A DNA stretch of 64,000 nt from Pontibacter diazotrophicus (GCF_003367245.1 NZ_QRGR01000009.1:62001-126000), one strand, 5' to 3'. Shown: positions 53,041 to 62,148, numbered from the stretch's first letter. Notes: generated by a model from the letters alone, not told the origin. Translations and numbers: made by a program.

Positions 53041-53109
53041 TTAAGAAGTTTTATAGCATCGCCTTTCACCTGACACGAGGTGAAACATACGCTTGATAAA
53101 AACTATATC

Positions 53110-53147
53110 AACCACTGGCTATACTTATAATGCCAGTGGTTTTTTTA
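53110..53147 (+). terminator. Terminator after the M14 peptidase gene
   Basis: AACCACTGGC (53110-53119) pairs with GCCAGTGGTT (53132-53141), followed by TTTTTTA. Confidence 0.88.
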
Positions 53148-53199
53148 TGATGGATGGCTTTGTAACTTACACGCTCATTCCATACCGATCTAAAATTGC

Positions 53200-54432
53200 A
53201 TGGTTCTTAATTATCTGTGGGCAAGTTTCTTCCTGATTGCTTTCTGCATTGCTTTATTTCAGCTTATCTTTTTCCAGAACACCACTATTTTCCAGGAGCT
53301 TGTCACCAGCACGTTCGACAATGCCAAACTTGGTTTTGAAATCTCGCTCGGCCTCACGGGCGTTATGACACTCTGGCTGGGGTTGATGAAGGTGGGAGAG
53401 CGCGGAGGCATCATCGCCATTTTTGCGAAGATAGTAGGCCCGTTTTTTAACCGCCTGTTTCCTGAGATCCCCAAAAACCACCCGGTGTTTGGTTCTATCC
53501 TGATGAACTTCTCCGCCAATATGCTGGGCCTGGACAATGCCGCCACGCCACTTGGCCTGAAAGCCATGAAGGAAATGCAGGAGCTGAACCCCAGTGAAGA
53601 TACTGCTTCCAACCCCCAAATTATGTTCCTGGTGCTGAATACCTCTGGCCTGACGATCATCCCTATCAGCATTATGGTGTTCCGGGCACAGTTGGGTGCT
53701 GCCGATCCTTCTGATATTTTTATCCCTATTCTGCTGGCCACCTTCTTCTCTACCATGACAGGTTTGATAGCTGTGGCGCTTTACCAGCGCATCAACCTGT
53801 TTAACCCCGTTATTCTGGCTTACCTGGGCACCTTGTTGTTGTTGATTGGTGGGCTTATCTACTATTTCAGCACCATTCCACAGGAGCAGATCAGCGTTAT
53901 TTCTATGGTTGCCAGTAATGTGATTCTGTTCTCCATCATTGTTTCTTTTATCACGCTGGCCTTAATCAGAAAAGTAAACGTGTACGAGGCCTTTATTGAG
54001 GGTGCTAAAGAAGGCTTTTCGGTTGCCATCACCATCATTCCTTACTTAGTAGCCATTCTGGTGGCCATAGGGGTATTCAGAGCCTCCGGCGCACTGGATA
54101 TGTTAGTAGATGGCCTGGGATTTCTTATTGCCGCAGCAGGCTTTGATACTGATTTTGTTCCAGCTTTACCGGTTGCCTTTATGAAACCTTTGAGTGGCAG
54201 CGGAGCCCGGGGTATGATGGTGGAAGCCATGAATACCTACGGCGTAGATTCTTTTGTGGGTCGACTGGCTGCTTCTATCCAGGGCTCTACGGAAACTACC
54301 TTCTATGTGCTGGCGGTGTATTTTGGCTCAGTAGGTGTCCGGAAAACGAGATATGCGCTTACCTGCGGGCTTGTGGCAGACTTAGCGGGCGTAATTGCCG
54401 CCATCTTTATAGCTTATCTGTTCTTTCATTAA
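53200..54432 (+). CDS. SpmA-SpmB-type fused membrane protein (nucleoside recognition domains)
   Basis: 410-residue inner-membrane protein made of two related Gate/nucleoside-recognition domains, equal to Bacillus SpmA and SpmB joined. N-terminal half: FDNAKLGFEISLGLTGVMTL, FGSILMNFSANMLGLDNAAT, LNTSGLTIIPISIMVFRAQL. C-terminal half: EAFIEGAKEGFSVAITIIPY, ALPVAFMKPLSGSGARGMMV and IQGSTETTFYVLAVYFGSVG. About ten membrane helices. Fused forms occur in many non-sporulating Bacteroidota, so the role is not sporulation; an export or cell-wall related transport role is possible. It has its own promoter region behind the M14 terminator. Confidence 0.9.
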   Translation: MVLNYLWASFFLIAFCIALFQLIFFQNTTIFQELVTSTFDNAKLGFEISLGLTGVMTLWLGLMKVGERGGIIAIFAKIVGPFFNRLFPEIPKNHPVFGSILMNFSANMLGLDNAATPLGLKAMKEMQELNPSEDTASNPQIMFLVLNTSGLTIIPISIMVFRAQLGAADPSDIFIPILLATFFSTMTGLIAVALYQRINLFNPVILAYLGTLLLLIGGLIYYFSTIPQEQISVISMVASNVILFSIIVSFITLALIRKVNVYEAFIEGAKEGFSVAITIIPYLVAILVAIGVFRASGALDMLVDGLGFLIAAAGFDTDFVPALPVAFMKPLSGSGARGMMVEAMNTYGVDSFVGRLAASIQGSTETTFYVLAVYFGSVGVRKTRYALTCGLVADLAGVIAAIFIAYLFFH

Positions 54433-54672
54433 GAAAGCGATACTTGATGTAATGAGGCCTGACCTGGCGCGGGAATCTATCCCGTGACGTGCAGTGGGTG
54501 CGAGTCTCCAGACTCGCTTGTGTAAGCTGAATGTTGTGTGTTTTGTAGCAGGAAGAGAGGTAGAAAAAAACTGTTACTTGTCCCTGTCACCCTGTAAAGG
54601 ATCTTGTGCATTACTTACAAGTGGGCCACAAGATCCGTTGCTGGATGAAAGAACAGAAAAACTTAAACAAGC
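54433..54672. repeat. Intergenic palindromic repeat (REP-like) after spmAB
   Basis: Two adjacent hairpins: GCGGGAATCTATCCCGT (54469-54485, imperfect) and the perfect GCGAGTCTCCAGACTCGC (54500-54517). They are joined by a 14-base spacer and lie in the convergent gap between two gene ends, a usual place for REP-type elements. The remainder of the 240-bp gap shows no gene. Confidence 0.55.
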
Positions 54673-55854
54673 CTACTCGTAGAGCGAAGCGGTGCGTAAA
54701 TCCAGTGTTTCCTGTGGAGAAATGCGCTTTGCCCGCAGGAAGCGCTTCAGTTCACTCGCCTCAAAATTCTGAGAAGCTGGATTCATACTGCTAACACGCA
54801 CTTTTCCGGATGAATGAATAAACTCCTGATCGCCGCCAATCCACATGCCTACGTGCACCACGCGCTCTGGCTTGCCGTCTTTGGCAGGTATACCAAAGAA
54901 AAGTAAATCGCCCGGGCGCATATTCTGCCAGCCTTCTGAGGTATCTACCAGTTCTCCCAGGTGTACCTGCTGCGAAGCGTCGCGCGGCAACACCAACCCA
55001 TTCATGAAATATACTGTCTTTGTAAAACCGCTGCAGTCTACACCTTTAAAGGAGGTACCGCCCCACAGGTAGGGCAGCCCGAGAAGTCCCTTGCTTGTCT
55101 GTACCAGGTTCTCCTCCGTTGGCTGGCGGCTGGCTACCCAATCTTTATACCTGATGGCAGTGCTAGCAGGCACATACCCTGTGCGCCCGTCCGGGAAGGA
55201 AACCTCGTAAAAATCCTGTGCCTGCTCCTCTAACAGCATCACATCACCATATACCAGGTCAGAAACGGTAGCTCCTGCAGCATCTGGCGCGGCATAGGCA
55301 AACCCATAAGGGTTTGTATAGAGTAGTTTATTACCTTGTTGCCAGTTACTGAAGTTACTGCTGTTCATGAGCGTAATCCCTCCTTCATCTACCCAAGCCA
55401 AGTACTTATCCGGCGTCTGCACCAAATACCAGCTCCCCTCCTTTTTCCAGACCTGAAGCGGGGTACCCATCGTGGCCTGTGTGGCCAGTTCTGCTGAATG
55501 CTTCGGCTGTGAGCGCAGGTTGGCTACCGAAATGGTGACAATAGCCTGTTGCTCCCCTCCCAATTCTGCTTCGGGCAACACCTGTATGCTATCCACATAG
55601 GGCAAATTAGCTTCCTGTAGCTGCTTCAGCAGCGTCGCTTTCGCCTCGGGTATGTTGGTTTCGCCACGAAGCACATTGCCATGCTGTTCCACCTGGAACA
55701 GCGCTACACGTTTGTCAGGCGCATACTGCTGGCGTACGGCATCCACATGAGGCTGTAAGGCAGTAGCCTCCGGAGCAGATGTTTGCAGCGTGGTATTGCC
55801 TGCAGCACATGACATCAGAAAGCATAACAGAAGTAAAAACGGGCTCTTTCGCAT
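54673..55854 (-). CDS. NlpC/P60-family peptidoglycan endopeptidase, lipoprotein
   Basis: 393-residue lipoprotein (signal Cys about 16, LMSC). Bacterial SH3 domains fill about 100-250 (VANLRSQPKHSAELATQATM; GTPLQVWKKEGSWYLVQTPD; VSFPDGRTGYVPASTAIRY). The NlpC/P60 catalytic domain follows: Cys in GVDCSGFTKTVYFMN, His in VVHVGMWIGGDQEFIHSSGK. It resembles YkfC-type gamma-D-glutamyl-diamino acid peptidases that trim muropeptides. Together with the epimerase downstream it fits recycling of L-Ala-gamma-D-Glu. Located in the envelope, probably periplasmic face. Confidence 0.92.
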   Translation of the reverse strand: MRKSPFLLLLCFLMSCAAGNTTLQTSAPEATALQPHVDAVRQQYAPDKRVALFQVEQHGNVLRGETNIPEAKATLLKQLQEANLPYVDSIQVLPEAELGGEQQAIVTISVANLRSQPKHSAELATQATMGTPLQVWKKEGSWYLVQTPDKYLAWVDEGGITLMNSSNFSNWQQGNKLLYTNPYGFAYAAPDAAGATVSDLVYGDVMLLEEQAQDFYEVSFPDGRTGYVPASTAIRYKDWVASRQPTEENLVQTSKGLLGLPYLWGGTSFKGVDCSGFTKTVYFMNGLVLPRDASQQVHLGELVDTSEGWQNMRPGDLLFFGIPAKDGKPERVVHVGMWIGGDQEFIHSSGKVRVSSMNPASQNFEASELKRFLRAKRISPQETLDLRTASLYE

Positions 55855-55916
55855 GAAACAAGGGGTTTGATATAATACTTTAACGAATTATGCAGGGTAT
55901 GCAGTTCATTCTTTCT

Positions 55917-57176
55917 TTATGGGGCCACCATCTGCATCAGAATACCACAAATATAGGCGGCATACGTTCCGATGGCATAGCCGAAAATAGCCAAGAGCAC
56001 ACCAACCGGGGCCAGCGCAGGATGAAAAGCACTGGCAATGATGGGCGCAGATGCCGCTCCGCCAATGTTCGCCTCACTTCCCACCGCCAGGAAAAAGAAA
56101 GGGGCTTTGATAAGCCTTCCGACGATGACCAACAAAATTAAATGGATGATAACCCAGATAAAGCCGATCAGGAACAGGCCAGGCTGGCTCACAATAGCAG
56201 TAATGTCCATTTGCATACCAATGGTGGCCACTAACAAGTACAGGAAAACAGAACCAATACGCGAGGCACCTACTCCTTCCAACTCACGGGCTTTGGTAAA
56301 AGACAGCAGCACGCCAAGCGTGGTGGCGATAACCACCAGCCAGAAAAAGCCGGAGGTAAGGCTGAACTGCTCCAGGTAAGGCGCGTTGGTTTCAATCCAG
56401 GGGGCAATGATATCGGCAAAAAAATGGGAGATACCCGTAATGCCTAAACCCACTCCTATGACCAGCATGGTATCAGGCATAGTTGGGATCCGCATAATGC
56501 TGAGCCTGTACTTCTCCACTTTTTCCTGAAGTTCGTTTACAGCGGTACTATCCGCTCTAAAAAATTTGTCTAGCTTCTCTGCCTTACCAGCTCCGAACAG
56601 CAGCACTGCCAGCCATATATTTCCCACAATCACATCCACCGCAATCATAGCAGAAAAGAGGTTTGGGTCGGGCTGGAACACTTCAAACATCGCCAGTTGG
56701 TTGGCGCCGCCTCCAATCCAGCTGCCGGCAATGGTGGCTAAGCCTCGCCATACTGCGTTGGGTCCGGCTCCTCCCACTATTTCAGGGGCAAAGGAAGATA
56801 CAATCAGTATAGCCAGCGGGCCACCAATCAGAATACCGAAGGTGCCGGTAATAAACATGACGCCAGCCTTGTGCCGCAGTTTCCAGATTTCTTTCAGATC
56901 AAGACTGACGGTGAACAACACCAAACTGGCTGGCAGCAGGTAGCGCGAAGCGACATGATACAGCCCCGACTGCTCCCCGGATATCACTCCGAAAGAGTTT
57001 AGAAGGCTCGGAAGCAGGTAACACATCAATACAGAGGGTACTACGGAATAGAACTTCCTGAAAAAAGGATGCTTGCTGGAAGATGTTTTGAAAACGAAAG
57101 CCAGAATCAATACTAAGATGCCCAATACAACGGCATCGTTGGTGATAAGAGGTGTTTGTTCAGAGACTTGCTCCAT
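55917..57176 (-). CDS. DUF819-family membrane protein (putative permease)
   Basis: 419-residue protein with about twelve hydrophobic helices, typical of DUF819 (YjcL-like): TNDAVVLGILVLILAFVFKT, RKFYSVVPSVLMCYLLPSLL, GSWIGGGANQLAMFEVF, FFLAVGSEANIGGAASAPII and FHPALAPVGVLLAIFGYAIG. It lies between the NlpC/P60 gene and the oxoamine-synthase-like gene on one strand, close to the Ala-Glu epimerase. That context makes it a candidate importer of muropeptide-derived dipeptides or amino acids (inferred). No transport activity of the family is established to my knowledge. Confidence 0.9.
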   Translation of the reverse strand: MEQVSEQTPLITNDAVVLGILVLILAFVFKTSSSKHPFFRKFYSVVPSVLMCYLLPSLLNSFGVISGEQSGLYHVASRYLLPASLVLFTVSLDLKEIWKLRHKAGVMFITGTFGILIGGPLAILIVSSFAPEIVGGAGPNAVWRGLATIAGSWIGGGANQLAMFEVFQPDPNLFSAMIAVDVIVGNIWLAVLLFGAGKAEKLDKFFRADSTAVNELQEKVEKYRLSIMRIPTMPDTMLVIGVGLGITGISHFFADIIAPWIETNAPYLEQFSLTSGFFWLVVIATTLGVLLSFTKARELEGVGASRIGSVFLYLLVATIGMQMDITAIVSQPGLFLIGFIWVIIHLILLVIVGRLIKAPFFFLAVGSEANIGGAASAPIIASAFHPALAPVGVLLAIFGYAIGTYAAYICGILMQMVAP

Positions 57177-57259
57177 AAAGTTCTAGTATCAGAAAAATAA
57201 AAGAATTCCTGAGCTTTAAGCGCAGAAGGTACTGTTGTTGGATAAAAACCTGTTCCGGC

Positions 57260-58339
57260 CTATGTGGGTGCAGAACTAAAATCGTTGATCAGGTCCGTCA
57301 GGCGCTGCAGATCTTGGCTTGTATGCAGGCTGTTCAAAATAACGCGCGTAATAGGTTCATGAGCGGGCGTCGGATAGCGGAAGCTGGAAATGAGCACGTG
57401 GTGGTGCTGCAGGTATGCGCAGAGATCTTCTCTGTGCGTGCTAAAGACAGGATAATGGTCAAAGAAGTTAAACATTTCAGGCCGCTCGAGCCTTTCCCGG
57501 AAATAAGCAATATTGTAGAATAACTTTTGCCGGGCCTCCGCGAAAACTTCCTCGCAATGGTTGAAGGCGAAAAGGTAGGATGGCACAGCAGGCGAGGCTC
57601 CACCAAAGTAGGGGCTCGCCGTCAAAGCTGCTATCAACTGCCTTTCTCCCAGAATAACGCCGGCCGGAATACCAAAGGCTTTCCCGAAAGAACTTACCAC
57701 TATCAGACGCACGTGCGGCATTTGTGGCAGTTGGCTGTATATGCCGGCTCCACCCGCTCCGGTTACGCCAAACCCATGGGAGTCGTCGATGATGAGGGTA
57801 AACTGCTTTTCCGGAGGTAGAGAAGTTAACCAGTTGAAGGAGTAGTTCCGGGCCTGCAGGGGATCAAGTGAATTACAGACAAGCACAATGTGATGCTCCG
57901 GCATAGCCAGCACCTCCTGTAGCAGCCAATCCACCCACTCCTCAAACTCATGAGTTGTATTTGGCGCATCTTTCGGGCTGCGCCATACCGCCGGATGCGT
58001 ACCGGGGGCATACAGGAATCGCCCGCTGCCCTGCAGTGTCTGTACCAGCGTCTGGCCTGCCAGAAAGCCGGAGGACATGGTTAGAGCTGCTTCCGCCCCG
58101 GTATATGCCGCCAGATAGCTTTCCGCCTCTTCGTACACCTTCAGCCGAAGATTTGAACGGCGGGAACTGGAGTAATTGGTGCCATACTGCCGCATCCCTT
58201 CCACCAGGCACTGCCGGAATGCCTCGTTGCAGGAGATGCCGAGGTAAGAAGTGCCGCTGTAATACAGGTATTCGGCTCCGTCTACCATTAGCGTGCGTCC
58301 CGGTAGCTGGTCAGTATGTACATGATCAGGTTCAGACAT
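57260..58339 (-). CDS. Alpha-oxoamine synthase-like PLP enzyme
   Basis: 359-residue PLP-dependent enzyme of the 8-amino-7-oxononanoate synthase / glycine C-acetyltransferase fold. Family marks: YYSGTSYLGISCNEAFRQCL, GTNYSSSRRSNLRLKVYEEA, ALTMSSGFLAGQTLVQTLQG, the cofactor-contacting LIIDDSHGFGVTGAGGAGIY and the Schiff-base Lys in VVSSFGKAFGIPAGVILGER. It is shorter than BioF (about 385) and lacks an obvious CoA-binding N-terminal region. Translation is coupled to the epimerase gene upstream (TGATG). A biotin role is unlikely: no bio genes are near. An amino-acid breakdown step after dipeptide epimerisation is a better guess. Confidence 0.85.
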   Translation of the reverse strand: MSEPDHVHTDQLPGRTLMVDGAEYLYYSGTSYLGISCNEAFRQCLVEGMRQYGTNYSSSRRSNLRLKVYEEAESYLAAYTGAEAALTMSSGFLAGQTLVQTLQGSGRFLYAPGTHPAVWRSPKDAPNTTHEFEEWVDWLLQEVLAMPEHHIVLVCNSLDPLQARNYSFNWLTSLPPEKQFTLIIDDSHGFGVTGAGGAGIYSQLPQMPHVRLIVVSSFGKAFGIPAGVILGERQLIAALTASPYFGGASPAVPSYLFAFNHCEEVFAEARQKLFYNIAYFRERLERPEMFNFFDHYPVFSTHREDLCAYLQHHHVLISSFRYPTPAHEPITRVILNSLHTSQDLQRLTDLINDFSSAPT

Positions 58340-59355
58340 CAGGCAAGCAGGGTGGTTCCGGTTCCGTTTTCGGTGCTGTAGCTTACTTTGCCGTAGTCGA
58401 TGGTCACACCCGAGGCAATGTCCTCTCGCAATAACAGTGCACCGTCCATATCCACATAATCAAGCAGCGGCAAAAGCTGTGCAATGGCCGATATACCGAC
58501 TGTGGACTCTGTCATGCAGCCGACCATTACCTTCATGCCCAGTTCTTTGGCTTCAGCAATCATCCGGCGGGCGGGTGTCAGTCCGCCGCATTTTACCAGC
58601 TTCACATTCACCCCATGGAAATGACCGTGGCACTTCTTTACATCGGCTTCGGTAATGCAGCTTTCGTCGGCAATAAGCGGCAACGCAGAGTGCTGGTATA
58701 CTTCTTTCATGCCTTCCATATCGTCGGCCTTCATTGGTTGCTCTATGAACTCTACGCCCAGCTCCTTCAGCTGATGCGAGTTTTCAATTGTTTCTGCCAC
58801 ACCCCACGCACAGTTGGCATCTACCCTAAAAACGGCGTCCGTATGCTTGCGCAGTTCTTTCACTATGGCAACATCGTCCGGAGTGCCCAGTTTTATTTTA
58901 TAGAGCGGCCACGGACATTCCTTCAGCTTTTTCACCATGTTCTCGATGGTATCAATGCCGATGGTATAATCAGTCAGCGGCAGCTGGTTCGCCTCCAGGC
59001 CCCACAACTGGTACAAAGGTTTGCCGTGCATTTTGCCGAAAAGATCATTCGCAGCCATATCGAGGGCACAGAGCGCAAAGGGATTATCCGACAGCAAGGG
59101 CTGCATCTGCGCCCAGAATTCCTCCGGGCTGGTAAGTTCTGCTGCTTCTATCTGCTCCCTGATATTCTCCAGGGCCTGGGTCATGTTCTCAATTGTGAAG
59201 CCGTAGTAAGGATTACTGGTGGCTTCGCCATACCCTTTATGCTGCCCCTGCTGCAACTCCACAATCAGGGTTTCCTGCACATCACGTGAGTCGTAGGAGA
59301 TGGTGAAGGTGTGTTTGAGCGGGAGATTGAAATTACGAATGGTCAGTTTCATCAT
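58339..59355 (-). CDS. L-Ala-D/L-Glu dipeptide epimerase (enolase superfamily)
   Basis: About 338 residues from the MMKLTIRNFN start at 59355; the frame runs 10 codons further without family similarity. Enolase-superfamily signature: catalytic Lys pair in LYKIKLGTPDD, metal ligands in FRVDANCAWG, EFIEQPM and IADESC, the second Lys in NVKLVKCGGL, and the YkfB/YcjG-type MVGCMTESTVGISAIAQLLP. It inverts L-Ala-D-Glu from peptidoglycan to L-Ala-L-Glu so the dipeptide can be digested. Neighbours (NlpC/P60, DUF819, PLP enzyme) support muropeptide breakdown. Cytosolic. Confidence 0.92.
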   Translation of the reverse strand: MMKLTIRNFNLPLKHTFTISYDSRDVQETLIVELQQGQHKGYGEATSNPYYGFTIENMTQALENIREQIEAAELTSPEEFWAQMQPLLSDNPFALCALDMAANDLFGKMHGKPLYQLWGLEANQLPLTDYTIGIDTIENMVKKLKECPWPLYKIKLGTPDDVAIVKELRKHTDAVFRVDANCAWGVAETIENSHQLKELGVEFIEQPMKADDMEGMKEVYQHSALPLIADESCITEADVKKCHGHFHGVNVKLVKCGGLTPARRMIAEAKELGMKVMVGCMTESTVGISAIAQLLPLLDYVDMDGALLLREDIASGVTIDYGKVSYSTENGTGTTLLA

Positions 59356-59385
59356 AGTTCTGTTTGAGATAGGGAAAATATGCAC

Positions 59386-59793
59386 TTTTATTTATATCTG
59401 CCACATCAGGCCTGTATTTAACTTATAATTGGCCAGGGAAAGCCGCTTTTAGGGAGGCTATAGCTGAATAAACTCTCAGGATGTCATTAGCTGCTCTACT
59501 TGCTCTTTCGGACACACTTGCTCTTTCGGACATCTTTGTCCGAAAGCTACCTGAAGGGGATTTCCTAATCCCCGTGCTCCAACATAACTTCCATAATCAT
59601 CCTGACATCCTATTCGGATGTAATCTGCTGAAGATATCTGTTTCCCTGTACTACACGCAGGCTACTACTAACGCGGACTAGGAAGTCCGCTTCAGGTAAA
59701 GTTCCGGACAAAGATGTCCGAAACAGCTAAAAATCTTTGCTTGGAACAGCAAAAGGAACAGCACAAAGCATACCAGGAAGCACAAAAATTCTA
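59386..59793. repeat. REP-like inverted pair in the gap between epimerase and PBP4 genes
   Basis: Two copies of a unit of about 50 bases face each other: 59524-59575 and the reverse complement of 59671-59723. Each starts TTTCGGACATCTTTGTCCG, continues through ACCTGAAG and ends in a short hairpin (GGGGATTTCCTAATCCCC in one, the GCGGACT type in the other). A 16-base direct repeat CTTGCTCTTTCGGACA (59499-59514, 59517-59532) flanks the left copy. About 100 bases separate the units; no gene seen. The layout is like BIMEs or a small non-autonomous mobile element. Confidence 0.72.
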
Positions 59794-61149
59794 TCAATAC
59801 CTCTCATGCACTTCCGTCATAATGCGCACCATTTCTTCACGAATTTCGGAAGTTGAAACAGCATAATTGTTATTCATGAAACTGAAGAGCAGCATTTTCC
59901 CGCTTTTGGTGAAGATGTAGCCGCTCTGGTTGTGCACATGCGACAGTGTGCCCGACTTACCGAACACATAAGGAACATCTGCTTTATAGATATTGCGGAA
60001 GGTCCCTAATTGGCCTCCGGTAGCTAAAAGGGGCAACAAACGATCGTCAGGCCGCTCCTGCCGCAGCTTTTGCAGCAGGGCAATAATGCTGCGCGGGGTA
60101 AACAAGTTCATGGTAGATAAACCCGAACCATCCACCCACACCGGTTTATCCGGCAAATCAGCCAGAAACGTCTCCAGCGCATACGCAATGCCGCGCTCCA
60201 CCGATAAGGTATCGGAGATAGTACCGGAGCATAGTGCCATGAGCTGCTCTGCCAGCAGGTTATCACTCACCTTCAGCATGCGCCTGTAAACTGTGTCGGC
60301 AGGCAAACCGTATAGCGTCTGCGCATCTTGCGGCACAGGCCGCTTCAGCCACTCCACGGGGCGCTTCAGGGTATCTGCCAGCAGTTGCACTGTCATTTCA
60401 GGCGAGGTGATAAAAGGTACTTCTACTGAGAAATCATCCTTGGTGGCTTTCGGGTAAAATGTGAGGTCGTTTGTGCGCAACTCCCGCACAAAAGCACCGC
60501 TCCGCGAAACGCCTACAGTATCTGCTTTCACGAGCGGCTCAAACCATGCAGGAGCAGTGGTATAAGGGTTTGCTTCTTTCCTGGCAAACTTGATAATGTT
60601 GCCGTGTATGGGAAACACGCTCCGCTCCGGCTGGTAGTAATAGTTATAGTCATCCCAGCCCCAGTTAACTGCGAAGGGCGTACTGGCAAATGGCGCCTCT
60701 ATGTAAAACAGTTTCTCAGGCCGGTTCTTCAGAAAATCATACGCGATGGTGTTCTTTACATCCATGTGGGTGAAGGTAGGGTCACCGGTCCCCCAGAACA
60801 GCAGCGAGTCGCCCCGCACCGCATACTTTAGTGCCGGGATAGAGTCTCCCAGCATTTTAAGGCAGGCGTAGAAGGTAAAGAGTTTCGTGTTAGAGGCGGG
60901 TACAAAGAATTTGTCCGCGTTGTGCTCCACCACCATCTGCCCCAATTCCGGATCGTATAATGCAAAACCTACAAAACGCTGCTTCAGCACCTCCGACTCC
61001 AGCACCTGTCGTTTGATTTCAGCCGGCCCATACGGGGCAGAGGCAACTGGTGTATGTTTTGGGGTACTGCAAGCCAACAGCAGGCAGGAGCACAGGAAAG
61101 AGAGAACGTACTGCCGGAGGCAGAAAAGAAAGGGTTTAGGTAACATCAT
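59794..61149 (-). CDS. D-alanyl-D-alanine carboxypeptidase/endopeptidase (PBP4 type), lipoprotein
   Basis: 451-residue penicillin-binding protein of the DacB group that trims or cuts peptidoglycan peptides. Lipoprotein signal, Cys about 27 (LLLAC). Active-site motifs: Ser-x-x-Lys in FFVPASNTKLFTFYACLKML, Ser-x-Asn in LKVSDNLLAEQLM, and KSG (in place of KTG) in YVFGKSGTLSHVHNQSGYIF. The long insert between motifs I and II (PERSVFPIHGNIIKFARKE) is typical. It is 22 bp upstream-adjacent to the amidase gene's stop and belongs to the minus-strand cell-wall group. Confidence 0.93.
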   Translation of the reverse strand: MMLPKPFLFCLRQYVLSFLCSCLLLACSTPKHTPVASAPYGPAEIKRQVLESEVLKQRFVGFALYDPELGQMVVEHNADKFFVPASNTKLFTFYACLKMLGDSIPALKYAVRGDSLLFWGTGDPTFTHMDVKNTIAYDFLKNRPEKLFYIEAPFASTPFAVNWGWDDYNYYYQPERSVFPIHGNIIKFARKEANPYTTAPAWFEPLVKADTVGVSRSGAFVRELRTNDLTFYPKATKDDFSVEVPFITSPEMTVQLLADTLKRPVEWLKRPVPQDAQTLYGLPADTVYRRMLKVSDNLLAEQLMALCSGTISDTLSVERGIAYALETFLADLPDKPVWVDGSGLSTMNLFTPRSIIALLQKLRQERPDDRLLPLLATGGQLGTFRNIYKADVPYVFGKSGTLSHVHNQSGYIFTKSGKMLLFSFMNNNYAVSTSEIREEMVRIMTEVHERY

Positions 61150-61170
61150 AGATTCTTTTGCGGCGAAGAT

Positions 61171-62148
61171 TTAAAGGTACTTTTTGTAAAGGTTGTAGAG
61201 CACGATTTTATCCTGCTCTGTTAGTACAGGCGTGATATCCGTCTGTATAAAATGCAGCTTAAAGGCACGGATAGCGGCTTCCTTGTCCTGTACATCATAG
61301 CCAATGATGCGGAGCGCCTCCTGCGGATTGAAATGCGCCGGATAAAATTCAGGTACCACAACGGTGGCGCTGTCAAGAATAGCCATACTGTCAACCGTGG
61401 CAGTGCTGTCAGGAGCAAGCGCAATAGCCATCGTGTCGGGTGTAAGCACTGTGACTGTCGTGTCCGGGGCAAGCGTTGCAGCATGCAGGAAATAGTCGTC
61501 CAGAACTCCTTCATCATACCACAGGCCATACCCGTTTTCAGCCAGGAGCTTCCAGGGGAATGTCGGGTTCGGATCTTCTTTCCGGACAGGCGCGATATCG
61601 GAATGGCCGATAAAGTTGGCTGTTGGGATGTGGTGCGTCTTCTTCAGAATAGCCAGCACTTTCAGCAGGCTGTTGATCTGTGCTCCCGTAAAGGGCTCCG
61701 CACCATTGTTGTCGAGTTCTATACCGATAGAGGAGGAATTCAAGTCGGTGTTATTGCCCCATTTGCCGGAACCGGCGTGCCATGCCCGCATGTAATCGTG
61801 CAGCATGTGGTAAACTGCGCCATCCTTGCCAATCACATAATGGGCGCTTACCTGTGTTGCCGGCTCTGTAAAGGTTTTCAGTGTTTGCTCTGTAGAATTC
61901 TGCGCGGTGTGGTGGATGACCACATAGTTTGGCCTGCGCATGCTGAAATTGGTGGTGCCGACCCAGTAATTCCCCTGCTGCAGTGTTTCCTCTTCAGGGT
62001 TCAGCGCCGGGAATGTACGAAGCGCCTGCGTATGTGCCTTCACCTGCTTTTTGTGTGCCCTGTTCGTAGCTGCATAAGGGTTAGATGAGCAGGAAGCCGC
62101 CATACCTGCCAGCAGCAGAAAAAGCAACCTGCGTGTATTCAGTCTCAT
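61171..62148 (-). CDS. N-acetylmuramoyl-L-alanine amidase (Amidase_2), lipoprotein
   Basis: 325-residue lipoprotein (Cys about 20, MAASC). The Amidase_2/AmiD-type zinc site is seen in YVVIHHTAQNSTEQTL (His) and FIGHSDIAPVRKEDPNPTF (His, Asp, Lys), with AHYVIGKDGAVYHMLHDYMR and SSIGIELDNNGAEPF between. A C-terminal domain of about 100 residues contains a Thr/Ala/Pro/Asp-rich linker (ATLAPDTTVTVLTPDTMAIA) before a small peptidoglycan-binding-like end. It cuts the bond between muramic acid and L-alanine. It is transcribed ahead of the PBP4 gene, 21 bp apart. Confidence 0.93.
   Translation of the reverse strand: MRLNTRRLLFLLLAGMAASCSSNPYAATNRAHKKQVKAHTQALRTFPALNPEEETLQQGNYWVGTTNFSMRRPNYVVIHHTAQNSTEQTLKTFTEPATQVSAHYVIGKDGAVYHMLHDYMRAWHAGSGKWGNNTDLNSSSIGIELDNNGAEPFTGAQINSLLKVLAILKKTHHIPTANFIGHSDIAPVRKEDPNPTFPWKLLAENGYGLWYDEGVLDDYFLHAATLAPDTTVTVLTPDTMAIALAPDSTATVDSMAILDSATVVVPEFYPAHFNPQEALRIIGYDVQDKEAAIRAFKLHFIQTDITPVLTEQDKIVLYNLYKKYL

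Noticed and set aside
53200..54432. Evidence of sporulation from the SpmAB-like protein
   Set aside because: Fused SpmAB proteins are common in non-sporulating Bacteroidota, and no other sporulation gene is present.
57260..58339. bioF (biotin synthesis)
   Set aside because: No other bio genes nearby; the gene is coupled to an Ala-Glu epimerase instead.
59386..59793. CRISPR array
   Set aside because: Repeats are inverted, only two copies, with hairpins that differ and no regular spacers.
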